Origin: Bemisia tabaci | Lineage: Eukaryota > Arthropoda > Insecta > Hemiptera > Aleyrodidae | Direction: 5' to 3' | Length of the DNA stretch: 64,000 nucleotides | Assembly: GCF_918797505.1 (NCBI RefSeq) | Contig: NC_092801.1 | Coordinates: 37,688,517 to 37,752,516 of the forward strand | Shown here: positions 11,801-26,800 of the stretch, piece by piece | Position numbering within the stretch: position 1 is the first letter of the stretch | How the letters are laid out: each line of letters starts with the position of its first letter | Notes under the pieces: generated by a model | Databases searched by the model: none | Told to the model about the DNA's origin: nothing | What the model saw: only the letters and a program-made list of their open reading frames with translations | Position numbers and translations under genes: made by a program

Positions 11801-14800
11801 TTCAGTCTTAAGTTTTTTGAGTTCATAACACTTTTTGGAGTTGACTGTGACCACGACGTAGCGTTAAAACTCGTCTTCGGGTTTTCTAAATCCCAAAACG
11901 AGTCCTTTCATCACTTTTATGGTTGTATCAACTCTTTGATAGTAATATGAACTCAAAAAACTTAAGACTCATAGACAAATAAAATCTTACACTATAACTT
12001 TTATAATATCAAACAGGTCAAAAGTTGTGTCATCGTCGTCAAGTTCCTTCGTCAGGAAATCGACGTCATAACCACTGGATATTACACAAATTTTAAGTCT
12101 GAGACCCCCATTCTACCCCGTCAGGGAGCCCGTGTGAAAAAATTCCGCGAACCGTGACCGCAGACTGATTATAAATACCAGTCGATGGCTGACTTCCGGT
12201 ATGATTCAATTTCATCTCAATTTAGCATCCTTTGCATCCACTTGAGGACTGCCGTTCAAAGGAAAAACGTATGAACATTCGGGTGTTGTCAAATTTATTC
12301 TCAGAAATTTTTTTTTGAGGATAGTGATGCATATTTGTCATTGGAACTTCCCTAGTAGCAGAACAAATTTTTGTTTTTCTAAAAATAGTATAAAAAAAAC
12401 ATATCTGTTATCTAAATGGTAGTTTGATATAAAAAACGTGTAACGCTTGTATAAAAGAAATCAAAGTTCAGATCTGACCATAATATATGAAAAATGATAA
12501 CAACTAGATAAGGACATTTTTTTATTTTTTTATATAACGGATTCATACGAATGTGTTAAAAGTGAACATTTTATGTAACTATCTTACTATAGTAAAAAAA
12601 AATAAGGCCTTTTTTGTGTGCACGTCCGTGTCATTTCGCATTCTCATTGGTCTTTCATTAACCAATCAGAAAACGTCATTGAAAATCCCCGGGAAATTTA
12701 AATGTATTCTTCCGTAAAGGAATTATTGATAGGTAGACAGGTATAAAAATGGGATGTATTTCTTCTAATAACCAGGATAAAAGGGAGGATTATTACCTAT
12801 ACAGGATAGTCCTAGAAAAACGGGATGTACCTATATTAATAAACCGGGATAACAGGAAGGATATCGATCATTGTGTATCGATATTCGATACATCGTTTGT
12901 TCTAAAGCAGTATTGACTGGGATAAAACGGGATTTCTTCATAATAACCGGGATAAAAGGGAGGAATTTTACATCCTATACGGGAGAGTCATGGATGAACG
13001 GGATGTACCTATATTAATAAACCGGAATAACAGGAAGGATATCGATCTTTGTGTATCGATCTTCGATACATCGTTTGTTCTAAAGCAGTATTGACTGGGA
13101 TAATACGGGATTTCTTCATAATAACCGGGATAAAAGGGAGGAATTTTACCTATACAGGATAGTCATGGATGAACGGGATGTACCTATATTAATAAACCGG
13201 GATAACAGGAAGGATATCGATCTTTGTGTATCGATATTCGATACATCGTTTGTTCTAAAGCTGTATTGACTGGGATAAAACGGGATTTCTTCATAATAAC
13301 CGTGATAAAAGGGAGGAATTTTACCTATACAGGATAGTCATGGATGAACGGGATGTACCTATATTAATAAACCGGGATAACAGGAAGAATATCGATCATT
13401 GTGTATCGATATTCGATACATCGTTTGTTCTAAAGCAGTATTGACTGGGATAAAACGGGATTTCTTCATAATAACCGGGATAAAAGGGAGGAATTTTACA
13501 TCCTATACGGAAGAGTCATGGATGAACGGGATGTACCTATATTAATAAACCGGGATAACAGGAAGGATATCGATCTTTGTGTATCGATCTTCGATACATC
13601 GTTTCTTCTAAAGCTGTATTGACTGGGATAAAACGGGATTTCTTCATAATAACCGGGATAAAAGGGAGGAACTTTACCTATACAGGATAGTCATGGATGA
13701 ACGGGATGTACCTATATTAATAAACCGGGATAACAGGAAGGATATCGATCTTTGTGTATCGATCTTCGATACATCGTTTGTTCTAAAGCTGTATTGACTG
13801 GGATAAAACGGGATTTCTTCATAATAACCGTGATAAAAGGGAGGAATTTTACCTATACAGGATAGTCATGGATGAACGGGATGAACCTATATTCATAAAC
13901 CGGGATAACAGGAAGGATATCGATCTTTGTGTATCGATCTTCGATACATCGTTTGTTCTAAAGCAGTATTGACTGGGATAAAACGGGATTTCTTCATAAT
14001 AACCGGGATAAAAGGGAGGAATTTTACCTATACATATACAGGATAGTCATGGATGAACGGGATGTACCTATATTAAGAAACCGGGAAAACAGGAAGGATA
14101 TCGATCTTTGTGTATCGATCTTCGATACATCGTTTGTTCTAAAGCTGTATTGACTGGGATAAAACGGGATTTCTTCATAATAACCGGGATAAAAGGGAGG
14201 AATTTTACCTATACAGGATAGTCATGGATGAACGGGATGTACCTATATTAACAAACCGGGATAACAGGAAGGATATCGATCTTTGTGTATCGATCTTCGA
14301 TACATCGTTTGTTCTAAAGCTGTATTGACTGGTATAAAACGGGATTTCTTCATAATAACCGGGATAAAAGGGAGGAATTTTACCTATACAGGATAGTCAT
14401 GGATGAACGGGATGTACCTATATTAATAAACCGGGATAACAGGAAGGATATCGATCTTTGTGTATCGATCTTCGATACATCGTTTGTTCTAAAGCAGTAT
14501 TGACTGGGATAAAACGGGATTTCTTCATAATAACCGGGATAAAAGGGAGTAATTTTACCTCCTATACAGGATAGTCATAGATGAACGGGATGTACCTGTA
14601 TTAATAAACCGGGATAACAGGAAGGATATCGATCATTGTGTATCGATCTTCGATACATCGTTTTTTCTAAAGCAGTATTGACTGGGATAAAACGGGATTT
14701 CTTCATAAGAACCGGGATAAAAGGGAGGAATTTTACCTATACAGGATAGTCATGGATGAACGGGATGTACCTATATTAATAAACCGGGATAACAGGAAGG

Positions 14801-17800
14801 ATATCGATCTTTGTGTATCGATCTTCGATACATCGTTTGTTCTAAAGCAGTATTGACTGGGATAAAACGGGATTTCTTCATAATAACCGGGATAAAAGGG
14901 AGGAATTTTACCTATACAGGATAGTTATGGATGAACGGGATGTACCTATATTAATAAACCGGGATAACAGGAAGGATATCGATCTTTGTGTATCGATATT
15001 CGATACATCGTTTGTTCTAAAGCTGTATTGACTGGGATAAAACGGGATTTCTTCATAATAACCGGGATAAAAGGGAGGAATTTTACCTATACAGGATAGT
15101 CCTAGAAAAACGGGATGTACCTATATTAATAAACCGGGATAACAGGAAGGATATCGATCATTGTGTATCGATATTCGATACATCGTTTGTTCTAAAGCAG
15201 TATTGACTGGGATAAAACGGGATTTCTTCATAATAACCGGGATAAAAGGGAGGAATTTTACATCCTATACGGGAGAGTCATGGATGAACGGGATGTACCT
15301 ATATTAATAAACCGGAATAACAGGAAGGATATCGATCTTTGTGTATCGATCTTCGATACATCGTTTGTTCTAAAGCAGTATTGACTGGGATAAAACGGGA
15401 TTTCTTCATAATAACCGGGATAAAAGGGAGGAATTTTACCTATACAGGATAGTCATGGATGAACGGGATGTACCTATATTAATAAACCGGGATAACAGGA
15501 AGGATATCGATCTTTGTGTATCGATATTCGATACATCGTTTGTTCTAAAGCTGTATTGACTGGGATAAAACGGGATTTCTTCATAATAACCGTGATAAAA
15601 GGGAGGAATTTTACCTATACAGGATAGTCATGGATGAACGGGATGTACCTATATTAATAAACCGGGATAACAGGAAGAATATCGATCATTGTGTATCGAT
15701 ATTCGATACATCGTTTGTTCTAAAGCAGTATTGACTGGGATAAAACGGGATTTCTTCATAATAACCGGGATAAAAGGGAGGAATTTTACATCCTATACGG
15801 AAGAGTCATGGATGAACGGGATGTACCTATATTAATAAACCGGGATAACAGGAAGGATATCGATCTTTGTGTATCGATCTTCGATACATCGTTTGTTCTA
15901 AAGCAGTATTGACTGGGATAAAACGGGATTTCTTCATAATAACCGGGATAAAAGGGAGGAATTTTACCTATACAGGATAGTCATGGATGAACGGGATGTA
16001 CCTATATTAATAAACCGGGATAACAGGAAAGATATCGATCTTTGTGTATCGATATTCGATACATCGTTTGTTCTAAAGCTGTATTGACTGGGATAAAACG
16101 GGATTTCTTCATAATAACCGTGATAAAAGGGAGGAATTTTACCTATACAGGATAATCATGGATGAACGGGATGAACCTATATTCATAAACCGGGATAACA
16201 GGAAGGATATCGATCTTTGTGTATCGATCTTCGATACATCGTTTGTTCTAAAGCAGTATTGACTGGGATAAAACGGGATTTCTTCATAATAACCGGGATA
16301 AAAGGGAGGAATTTTACCTATACAGGATAGTCATGGATGAACGGGATGTACCTATATTAAGAAACCGGGAAAACAGGAAGGATATCGATCTTTGTGTATC
16401 GATCTTCGATACATCGTTTGTTCTAAAGCTGTATTGACTGGGATAAAAACGGGATTTCTTCATAATAACCGGGATAAAAGGGAGGAATTTTACCTATACA
16501 GGATAGTCATGGATGAACGGGATGTACCTATATTAATAAACCGGGATAACAGGAAGGATATCGATCTTTGTGTATCGATCTTCGATACATCGTTTGTTCT
16601 AAAGCTGTATTGACTGGGATAAAACGGGATTTCTTCATAATAACCGGGATAAAAGGGAGGAACTTTACCTATACAGGATAGTCATGGATGAACGGGATGT
16701 ACCTATATTAATAAACCGGGATAACAGGAAGGATATCGATCTTTGTGTATCGATCTTCGATACATCGTTTGTTCTAAAGCTGTATTGTCTGGGATAAAAC
16801 GGGATTTCTTCATAATAACCGGGATAAAAGGGAGGAATTTTACCTATACAGGATAGTCATGGATGAACGGGATGTACCTGTATTAATAAACCGGGATAAC
16901 AGGAAGGATATCGATCATTGTGTATCGATCTTCGATACATCGTTTTTTCTAAACCAGTAATGACTGGGATAAAACGGGATTTCTTCATAATAACCGGGAT
17001 AAAAGGGAGGAATTTTACCTATACAGGATAGTCATGGATGAACGGGATGTACCTATATTAATAAACCGGGATAACAGGAAGGATATCGATCATTGTGTAT
17101 CGATCTTCGATACATCGTTTGTTCTAAAGCAGTATTGACTGGGATAAAACGGGATTTCTTCATAATAACCGGGATAAAAGGGAGGAATTTTACCTATACA
17201 GGATAGTTATGGATGAACGGGATGTACCTATATTAATAAACCGGGATAACCGGAAGGATATCGATCTTTGTGTATCGATCTTCGATACATCGTTTGTTCT
17301 AAAGCAGTATTGACTGGGATAAAACGGGATTTCTTCATAATAACCGGGATAAAAGGGAGGAATTTTACCTATACAGGATAGTTATGGATGAACGGGATGT
17401 ACCTATATTAATAAACCGGGATAACAGGAAGGATATCGATCTTTGTGTATCGATATTCGATACATCGTTTGTTCTAAAGCTGTATTGACTGGGATAAAAC
17501 GGGATTTCTTCATAATAACCGGGATAAAAGGGAGGAATTTTACCTATACAGGATAGTTATGGATGAACGGGATGTACCTATATTAATAAACCGGGATAAC
17601 AGGAAGGATATCGATCTTTGTGTATCGATATTCGATACATCGTTTGTTCTAAAGCTGTATTGACTGGGATAAAACGGGATTTCTTCATAATAACTCGGAT
17701 AAAAGGGAGGAATTTTACCTATACAGGATAGTTATGGATGAACGGGATGTACCTATATTAATAAACCGGGATAACAGGAAGGATATCGATCATTGTGTAT

Positions 17801-20800
17801 CCATCTTCGATACATCGTTTGTTCTAAAGCTGTATTGACTGGGATAAAACGGGATTTCTTCATAATAACCGTGATAAAAGGGAGGAATTTTACCTATACA
17901 GGATAGTCATGGATGAACGGGATGAACCTATATTAATAAACCGGGATAACAGGAAGGATATCGATCTTTGTGTATCGATCTTCGATACATCGTTTGTTCT
18001 AAAGCAGTATTGACTGGGATAAAACGGGATTTCTTCATAATAACCGGGATAAAAGGGAGGAATTTTACCTATACAGGATAGTCATGGATGAACGGGATGT
18101 ACCTATATTAAGAAACCGGGAAAACAGGAAGGATATCGATCTTTGTGTATCGATATTCGATACATCGTTTGTTCTAAAGCTGTATTGACTGGGATAAAAC
18201 GGGATTTCTTCATAATAACCGGGATAAAAGGGAGGAATTTTACCTATACAGGATAGTCATGGATGAACGGGATGTACCTATATTAATAAACCGGGATAAC
18301 AGGAAGGATATCGATCTTTGTGTATCAATCTTCGATACATCGTTTGTTCTAAAGCAGTATTGACTGGGATAAAACGGGATTTCTTCATAATAACCGGGAT
18401 AAAAGGGAGGATTTTACCTCCTATACAGGATAGTCATGGATGAACGGGATGTACCTATATTAATAAACCGGTATAACAGGAAGGATATCGATCTTTGTGT
18501 ATCGATCTTCGATACATCGTTTTTTCTAAAGCAGTAATGACTGGTATAAACGGGATTTCTTCATAGTGACCGGGATAAAGTGGAGGAATTTTACCTATAC
18601 AGGATAGTCATGGATAAAACGGGATGTACCTATATTAAGAAACCGGGAAAACAGGAAGGATATCGATCTTTGTGTATGGATCTTCGATACATCGTTTTTT
18701 TCTAAACCAGTAATGACTGGGATAAAACGGGATTTCTTCATAATAACCGGGATAAAAGGGAGGAATTTTACCTATACAGGATAGTCATGGATGAACGGGA
18801 TGTACCTATATTAATAAACCGGGATAACAGGAAGGATATCGATCTTTGTGTATCGATATTCGATACATCGTTTGTTCTAAAGCTGTATTGACTGGGATAA
18901 AACGGGATTTCTTCATAATAACCGTGATAAAAGGGAGGAATTTTACCTATACAGGATAGTCATGGATGAACGGGATGAACCTATATTCATAAACCGGGAT
19001 AACAGGAAGGATATCGATCTTTGTGTATCGATCTTCGATACATCGTTTGTTCTAAAGCAGTATTGACTGGGATAAAACGGGATTTCTTCATAATAACCGG
19101 GATAAAAGGGAGGAATTTTACCTATACAGGATAGTCATGGATGAACGGGATGTACCTATATTAAGAAACCGGGAAAACAGGAAGGATATCGATCTTTGTG
19201 TATCGATATTCGATACATCGTTTGTTCTAAAGCTGTATTGACTGGGATAAAACGGGATTTCTTCATAATAACCGGGATAAAAGGGAGGAATTTTACCTAT
19301 ACAGGATAGTCATGGATGAACGGGATGTACCTTTATTAATAAACCGGGATAACAGGAAGGATATCGATCTTTGTGTATCGATATTCGATACATCGTTTGT
19401 TCTAAAGCTGTATTGACTGGGATAAAACGGGATTTCTTCATAATAACCGGGAAAAAGGGAGGAACTTTACCTATACAGGATAGTCATGGATGAACGGGAT
19501 GTACCTATATTAATAAACCGGGATAACAGGAAGGATATCGATCTTTGTGTATCGATATTCGATACATCGTTTGTTCTAATGCTGTATTGACTGGGATAAA
19601 ACGGGATTTCTTCATAATAACCGGGATAAAAGGGAGGAATTTTACATCCTATACGGGAGAGTCATGGATGAACGGGATATACCTTTATTAATAAACCGGG
19701 ATAACACGAAGGATATCGATCTTTGTGTATCGATATTCGATACATCGTTTGTTCTAAAGCAGTATTGACTGGGATAAAACGGGATTTCTTCATAATAACC
19801 GGGATAAAAGGGAGGAATTTTACATCCTATACGGAAGAGTCATGGATGAACGGGATGTACCTATATTAATAAACCGGGATAACAGGAAGGATATCGATCT
19901 TTGTGTATCGATCTTCGATACATCGTTTCTTCTAAAGCTGTATTGACTGGGATAAAACGGGATTTCTTCATAATAACCGGGATAAAAGGGAGGAACTTTA
20001 CCTATACAGGATAGTCATGGATGAACGGGATGTACCTATATTAATAAACCGGGATAACAGGAAGGATATCGATCTTTGTGTATCGATCTTCGATACATCG
20101 TTTGTTCTAAAGCTGTATTGACTGGGATAAAACGGGATTTCTTCATAATAACCGTGATAAAAGGGAGGAATTTTACCTATACAGGATAGTCATGGATGAA
20201 CGGGATGAACCTATATTCATAAACCGGGATAACAGGAAGGATATCGATCTTTGTGTATCGATCTTCGATACATCGTTTGTTCTAAAGCAGTATTGACTGG
20301 GATAAAACGGGATTTCTTCATAATAACCGGGATAAAAGGGAGGAATTTTACCTATACAGGATAGTCATGGATGAACGGGATGTACCTATATTAAGAAACC
20401 GGGAAAACAGGAAGGATATCGATCTTTGTGTATCGATATTCGATACATCGTTTGTTCTAAAGCTGTATTGACTGGGATAAAACGGGATTTCTTCATAATA
20501 ACCGGGATAAAAGGGAGGAATTTTACCTATACAGGTTAGTCATGGATGAACGGGATGTACCTATATTAATAAACCGGGATAACAGGAAGGATATCGATCT
20601 TTGTGTATCAATCTTCGATACATCGTTTGTTCTAAAGCAGTATTGACTGGGATAAAACGGGATTTCTTCATAATAACCGGGATAAAAGGGAGGATTTTAC
20701 CTCCTATACAGGATAGTCATGGATGAACGGGATGTACCTATATTAATAAACCGGTATAACAGGAAGGATATCGATCTTTGTGTATCGATCTTCGATACAT

Positions 20801-23800
20801 CGTTTTTTCTAAAGCAGTAATGACTGGTATAAACGGGATTTCTTCATAGTGACCGGGATAAAGTGGAGGAATTTTACCTATACAGGATAGTCATGGATAA
20901 AACGGGATGTACCTATATTAAGAAACCGGGAAAACAGGAAGGATATCGATCTTTGTGTATGGATCTTCGATACATCGTTTTTTTCTAAACCAGTAATGAC
21001 TGGGATAAAACCGGATTTCTTCAGAGTGACCGGGATAATATGCAGTAATTTTACCTATACAGTATAGTCATTTATAATAGTGGATGTAACTATGTTAAGG
21101 AACCGGGATAAAACACATCAAATGCATCATGAAACATAGCAAACACATCAAACACATCATGAAACACGTAAAACGCAATATACACATCATGATAGGTACA
21201 CCTAAAACACATCAAACACAACAAACACATCATGAAACACAATCAAACACATTAAACACAACAAATACATCATGAAACACAATCAAACACATCAAACACA
21301 ACAAACACATCATGAAACACAATCAAACACATCAAACACAACAAACACATCATGAAACACAATCAAACACATCAAACACACCATGAAACACAATCAAACA
21401 CAACAAATCGCATGTATCGATAATCGCACGTTTCGATAACCGCATTTATCGATTCCAAATTCCCCCAAATTTCCCCATTTATACAAAAAATTACGAATCT
21501 TCCTATTTCTCTACTGTTCGAAATTATATGAATTTAATTTTTGATCATTAATAATTGTATGTATTTCATTACAATTCTTTTCTCCTATCTTTGCGACTTA
21601 TTTTTCATTATCAGTTGCATTACTTCATTATCATGTGATGAAAAACAGCTGAGTATTTTTCACCACTTGGTTTTTCAGTTTTAACCTTCAAAAAACAAAA
21701 TTAAAAAAAATTCCCGATTCGATTTTTCTCCCGATAATATTGCGATGATTCGCCGTCGATAAAATCGCGATTTTTTTATCCGATAATATTGCAATAAATC
21801 GCGACGTCGATAAAATCGCGATATATTCTCCGATTAAATCGCAATTTATGGCGATCACTACTACTCGGGAATTGCAGCAGCAAATCCAAAAATTGTTACG
21901 CATCACCGCCACTCTTTAATTTAAATATCAAACCGACCTGTGGCCTTTTATCAAGGTTAATATAAATACATCCCGTTTTATTAATGACAAACCTATTATA
22001 TTTCGTTTATATTATATTATATTCTATCCTATTTGCTTTCCATCCATTTTATTTTATCCCATTCCATATAAACCGTTTCAAACTGATTATTCACCTTTTT
22101 TTAAAACTCCAACCTTAATTGAAGTAAGTTTTTAGCTAAATTGAAGATGATCTTTTGAATGAATAAGCACTTAACAGAACTTCAGCAGTATTAATATTAA
22201 TACAATTTACGAGAATAATGTAAATTAAAAAAAATTAAGTGATATTTTCATAACGAATTGACAGAATATACGAGGGGGTTGGGCCGCGGAGCGGCCAGGG
22301 GGCGGAGCCCTCTAGTTATATAAAAAAAGGTAATCATTTTCGTGAGCTTTTCGCAAATTAGAAGATTTTTACTTTCTCGCTCCCCTAGTTTAGTATGTTT
22401 GTGAAAAGCTTACGAAAAGTATGACTTTTTTATATATAATGGTTACATAAGAATGTTCACTTTTAACACTTTCCTATGCATGCATTATATAAAAAAAATT
22501 AACTTTCGTGCATAATCTTTATATTTTCCTTCTATGGTTCTGCTACTAAGGTTTTAACCACTGTAGATCAAATTACAAACGCAATTTTCTGAACATTTGA
22601 AGGGACAGTTTTTACACATTTTCTAGAACATTTGAGATATGTTTAATGACGTTTGGCAACGTCGGAAGGCGCATACGGTGTTCTTCCTTGGAGCCACTTG
22701 AGGATTCGTGTGGCGGCGGCGTGCGACGCGTGGTAAGAATGCGGTTAGAATTCGCGGCTCGAGTATTTCCTGGAAGAGTCAAGCGCCACTCCAGCCATGA
22801 GGACCATTGTTGAATTAATTTATGAGTGCGAATTGGCAGACAGTCAACGTTGAATGACGCGCTGCTACTGTTTATCATTATTATATCATCTCTCAGACAG
22901 CGCCAGCCCCGGCCGTGCCCGTTGTTCTATGAATCAGGACGCTGCGTCTTTCGTCGTGATCCTCAGGGAAACCCTGAGGGTATATCCCACTCTGCATAGC
23001 AACATTGGTTCAGTATTGCCTCAGTTTCCTTAAAATCCTAGTTATATCGATGACTATACTGCCGTGCTAAGGAAGAACGCCGTATTTACATTCGAGAGTT
23101 GCCAAATCGCCCCGGATAAAACATATATTTTTGAGTAGGATTTATTATTTATTCGTATTTTTTCTTGAAATTTTTTAACATTTTAGACAAAATTGCGAAC
23201 AAAAGCGTCTGAAAAAATTGAAGAAAAACATTCACAATTTTCCCAGTAAATTAGGTCTTTATTGAAGGAAATGTGGCAACGTCTGAAGGTTCATACGGAT
23301 TGTTTTCTATTCAAATTCGCTTGACAACATTGATGGCAATACTCATAGTAAGCGTTGCGAATCTTCTTTTCAAAATTTCGGTGATGTGAAATAGATTCAT
23401 AAAGATTTAATTCAAAATTCAAGCGCTGCATGGATCCTGATCGGAGACAAAAGAGAGGTTGCGAACTTAACTGTCCACATAAAACCATAACTTCTCACCG
23501 CTAAAAAGTTCCAGTTGCCACAAAATTCTGGGGTAAAATCCAATTTCAACACTAATAAATCCATAATTGCGATGTTCGTGGAGACATTGTGACGCATTAG
23601 CCTGAGGCGGAATTTCACCTCTCGCGGTATCGCTTTCTAGCGGTTATAGCGTCCGATTCTGATCCACTCATTCTGATGAAAATTAGTCATTGTGACGAGA
23701 TGATGACTGATGAGTGATGAAGAATTAGAAAATTTTACGCATTTGATGGTTCGCAGAAACCCATGACGCATTTCCTACGAAATTTGAGGCATGCGATGGG

Positions 23801-26800
23801 CGAAATGTTTGTAATGCAGGACATTTAAAAAGCCTCTTTGATAACTGCCGACTCTGTTCATTATAAGTGGATTCAAAAATGTAAACACAAGAGTTTCATA
23901 CAATATTCATAGGACAATCCGCAACATTTTGGACGGAAATCGCACAGCTATATACTCTAGTAAAAATTGGAATTTACTCAGTCGATTTTGCAACCTTAAA
24001 ATGAAAATAACATTCGTTTGTGAAGGGCACGACGAGTGGACCGTTTATAACGGAAGTGCATCAAGATGAATTTTGGGGAAAAAATAATCAGTTGAGAGTA
24101 ATTTTTGTTTATTTTTTTAAAATTTTTCTTATTTTTTATTTTAACCCATAGCACTGGTTACCTAACAAACCAAATATTACACAAAGTGCTACTACCATAA
24201 TGTTGTACATTAACATTTTCAATACGTAATTTTTAATTCAACTTGTCCTTTTCCTGTCCAAAATTCGAAGTCAAGTAAACATACATTGAACATAAAATGG
24301 TCGTTAAACTTTGTCCTTAACATTCAATCATAAGGAGGAATAAAACTTCAAATTTCTTTTTCTGTTCGAACTTGATACAGCTAAGGAAGCTCCTGTTAAA
24401 CTCGGTTCGAAATATGATTTGATTTCGAAATTTTTAAAAGTTTTCACCTTTTTGCGTTGGCGCACTGTTGAAAATTCAAGAATGAAATTCTGTACGGGCG
24501 TCTATACAGCGCCCAAAAACCCAATGTGGAGTGACGTATATTGTCCTTACGGAATGACTTAAGCTATCACGGAGCAGAATCCTTTCTTTTTGCGGAGTGT
24601 CTCACGCTTTTATGGCGCTAATATCACTTCGCGTTCATATCACTTAGGGTTTCTAGGCGCTCTATTCGCCATCTTTCGGCCAAAGTATCACGAGCACCAT
24701 GCGACGTTCCAAAATTTCCGCCGCCATTTTATTTGTATACAGAGGAATTTTGTTTGAAAATTTCACTGAATTTAATCGGCAGCACAAGGAAAATTCAGTG
24801 AAATTTTCGACAGCTTCGTTGAACAATTTCTCTGTAAAAAAATAAAACGGCGGCGGAAATTTTGAAACGTCGCATGGCGCTTGTGATACTTTGCCCGGAG
24901 GGTGCGACGATATATAGACTCAGGCACCGAAATTCACTCCTGGATTACTGACAGTGTAAGTGATTTTTTTTCCTCATGCCGAACACAGAGCTTTGCCGAT
25001 CCAACTCCGATAAGAATTCTAGACATTATCCTGACAATGAGCTTGTAGCACGTGGTTGAATTCGAACACATGTTTGCATCACCATAGAGATTCTTGATAC
25101 CGAAGCAGTAATCCAGTTACTGATACGGTGTCATGTCGTGGGCCAGGCAAAGCGAGGAACTTGGAGAGTCAAGCCCGGTAGCGAAGCGAGAGAAACCTTG
25201 CTCGAGGCCAATGCCACTGCAACTCAAACCGCACGTAGTTCCGAGACGGATGAGATAATTTAAATGAGTGGATATTGGTGCCTGCATGACGTCAAAAAAA
25301 CTGAAAAATGAGGTTTTTGTGGAAAACTCTTATTTGGACCGCGTTAAACAGAAAGGAACCAAGCCACATCAGCTATTGCAAAATTTAAGAAGGCATTTTA
25401 ATTTTTTACATTGAAACGAAAGTGCGGATTTTTGTGCAAATTTCAGTGAATTTTCTACATGGTACGAAGCAAATTCCTTAGAATGTTCAAAAGAATCCGC
25501 CCAAACGTTCTCTTATAAAAATTTAAATTGCCCCGTTAAATTTGGCAACAGCCAACGTGCCTTGGTTCCTTCCTGCTTGACGCGATCGATTTTTGGAACT
25601 TTTGTCGTCGATGAGAAGATTACGCAATGGTCATTAAGTGCAATCTAAAATAAAATAATATTTCTTCATAAATCTAAGCAAATTATTGTGAAAATTTGTC
25701 ACAGCTCACTCCTCATACTTACTCCCAAAAATATTTAATGGCCTTGCCCAGAGATCCAGAACTTGATAACATGAAAATTGTAATGTCATTCTATTTTTCT
25801 GGATAGCAGAGTTTCATTATCCGTAAAATTCAACGATTTATCAGGGTCTGTGTATGCAACCCACGACAATTTTCCGAGAATTCCATGAGAAACTTCGAAA
25901 TTTGACTTTTTATTTTTTAAATTAAAATTTGACTATTTCTTTTTTCTACATTCTTACGATGGAATACTGAGTTCATTGCAGAAATTTTCCTATGATGGCG
26001 CAGTGTGCCTGGTCCCCCCTCCCCACCACTCATGACGCTGGTGTCAAAACCCCAAAGTGTGCGACATTATTGACGAACAACTCTTATATAGATCGTTGGG
26101 TCGGATCATCTTTCTAAAGGTTGCAAAAAAAATTATTTGTGGAAAAATTGTAGAGCAAAATATTGAAAATTGAGATGAAGATGAAATTAGAGGAAGAGAT
26201 GGAGTATTTTATAATTCAGAATTTCCGGTGTAAGCCCGTTGATATGAGCATGTTTTGGACTCTACAAGAACTTTGAAAGAAAATGGCTGAGTGTTTAAGG
26301 GTCGTTGTACGATTAATCTGATACGTCAAAATACCAGAATAAAACTTCGCAGCATTTAATTAATGCTTCTTGATTCATTAATTTAATGTTCACCTCTTTG
26401 TATGATAATAAATAAGGCGCGAAATGTCGAATAATTATCGGATATCCTACTTCAGCGTGACCACAAACCGTATTGCGTGACGGACGTGGAATCCGTTTAT
26501 TATTAAACAATTGCACGTCGCATGCAGAAGTGGAATTTCACAACATTTAACAACATTTTCTTCCTATGCTAGGCTGGGAAATGGAAGAACACGTCATATT
26601 GCATGAGAATCGTCTTCAATCATTCATTAATATAAAACACATTTCTTATTGATGACAAGGAAATAACAAATGAAAAATTTATAACGTCGGGTTTTTCTCC
26701 GCTATTCGTCATCTGCACGTCACAAGCCGATAGGAGTTCAGGCCAAATTCTTTAACAACTCTTGAGCAATAGAAATAACACTTATCTGAAGTTCAGGCAC

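Larger units (their letters stand above)
12343..22562. repeat. Region bounded by inverted sequences and enclosing the satellite
   Basis: The left flank carries CCTAGTAGCAGAAC (about 12350) and GTGTTAAAAGTGAACATT (about 12555). The right flank carries both blocks inverted and in mirror order (AATGTTCACTTTTAACAC at about 22455, then GTTCTGCTACTAAGG at about 22540). The spacing differs by roughly 115 bp between sides. This fits terminal inverted repeats of an element into which the satellite block was inserted or grew; the interpretation is tentative. Confidence 0.4.

Noticed and set aside
16392..16613. 73-codon ORF in the satellite
   Set aside because: It depends on a single extra A in one monomer; all other monomers have a stop there.
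12735..21108. CRISPR-like array
   Set aside because: Monomers repeat in full with no unique spacers, and the context is eukaryotic; it is a satellite.
21688..21912. Minus-strand ORF with recurring AILS
   Set aside because: It is the translation of short CGATAAAATCGCGAT tandem repeats, not a protein gene.
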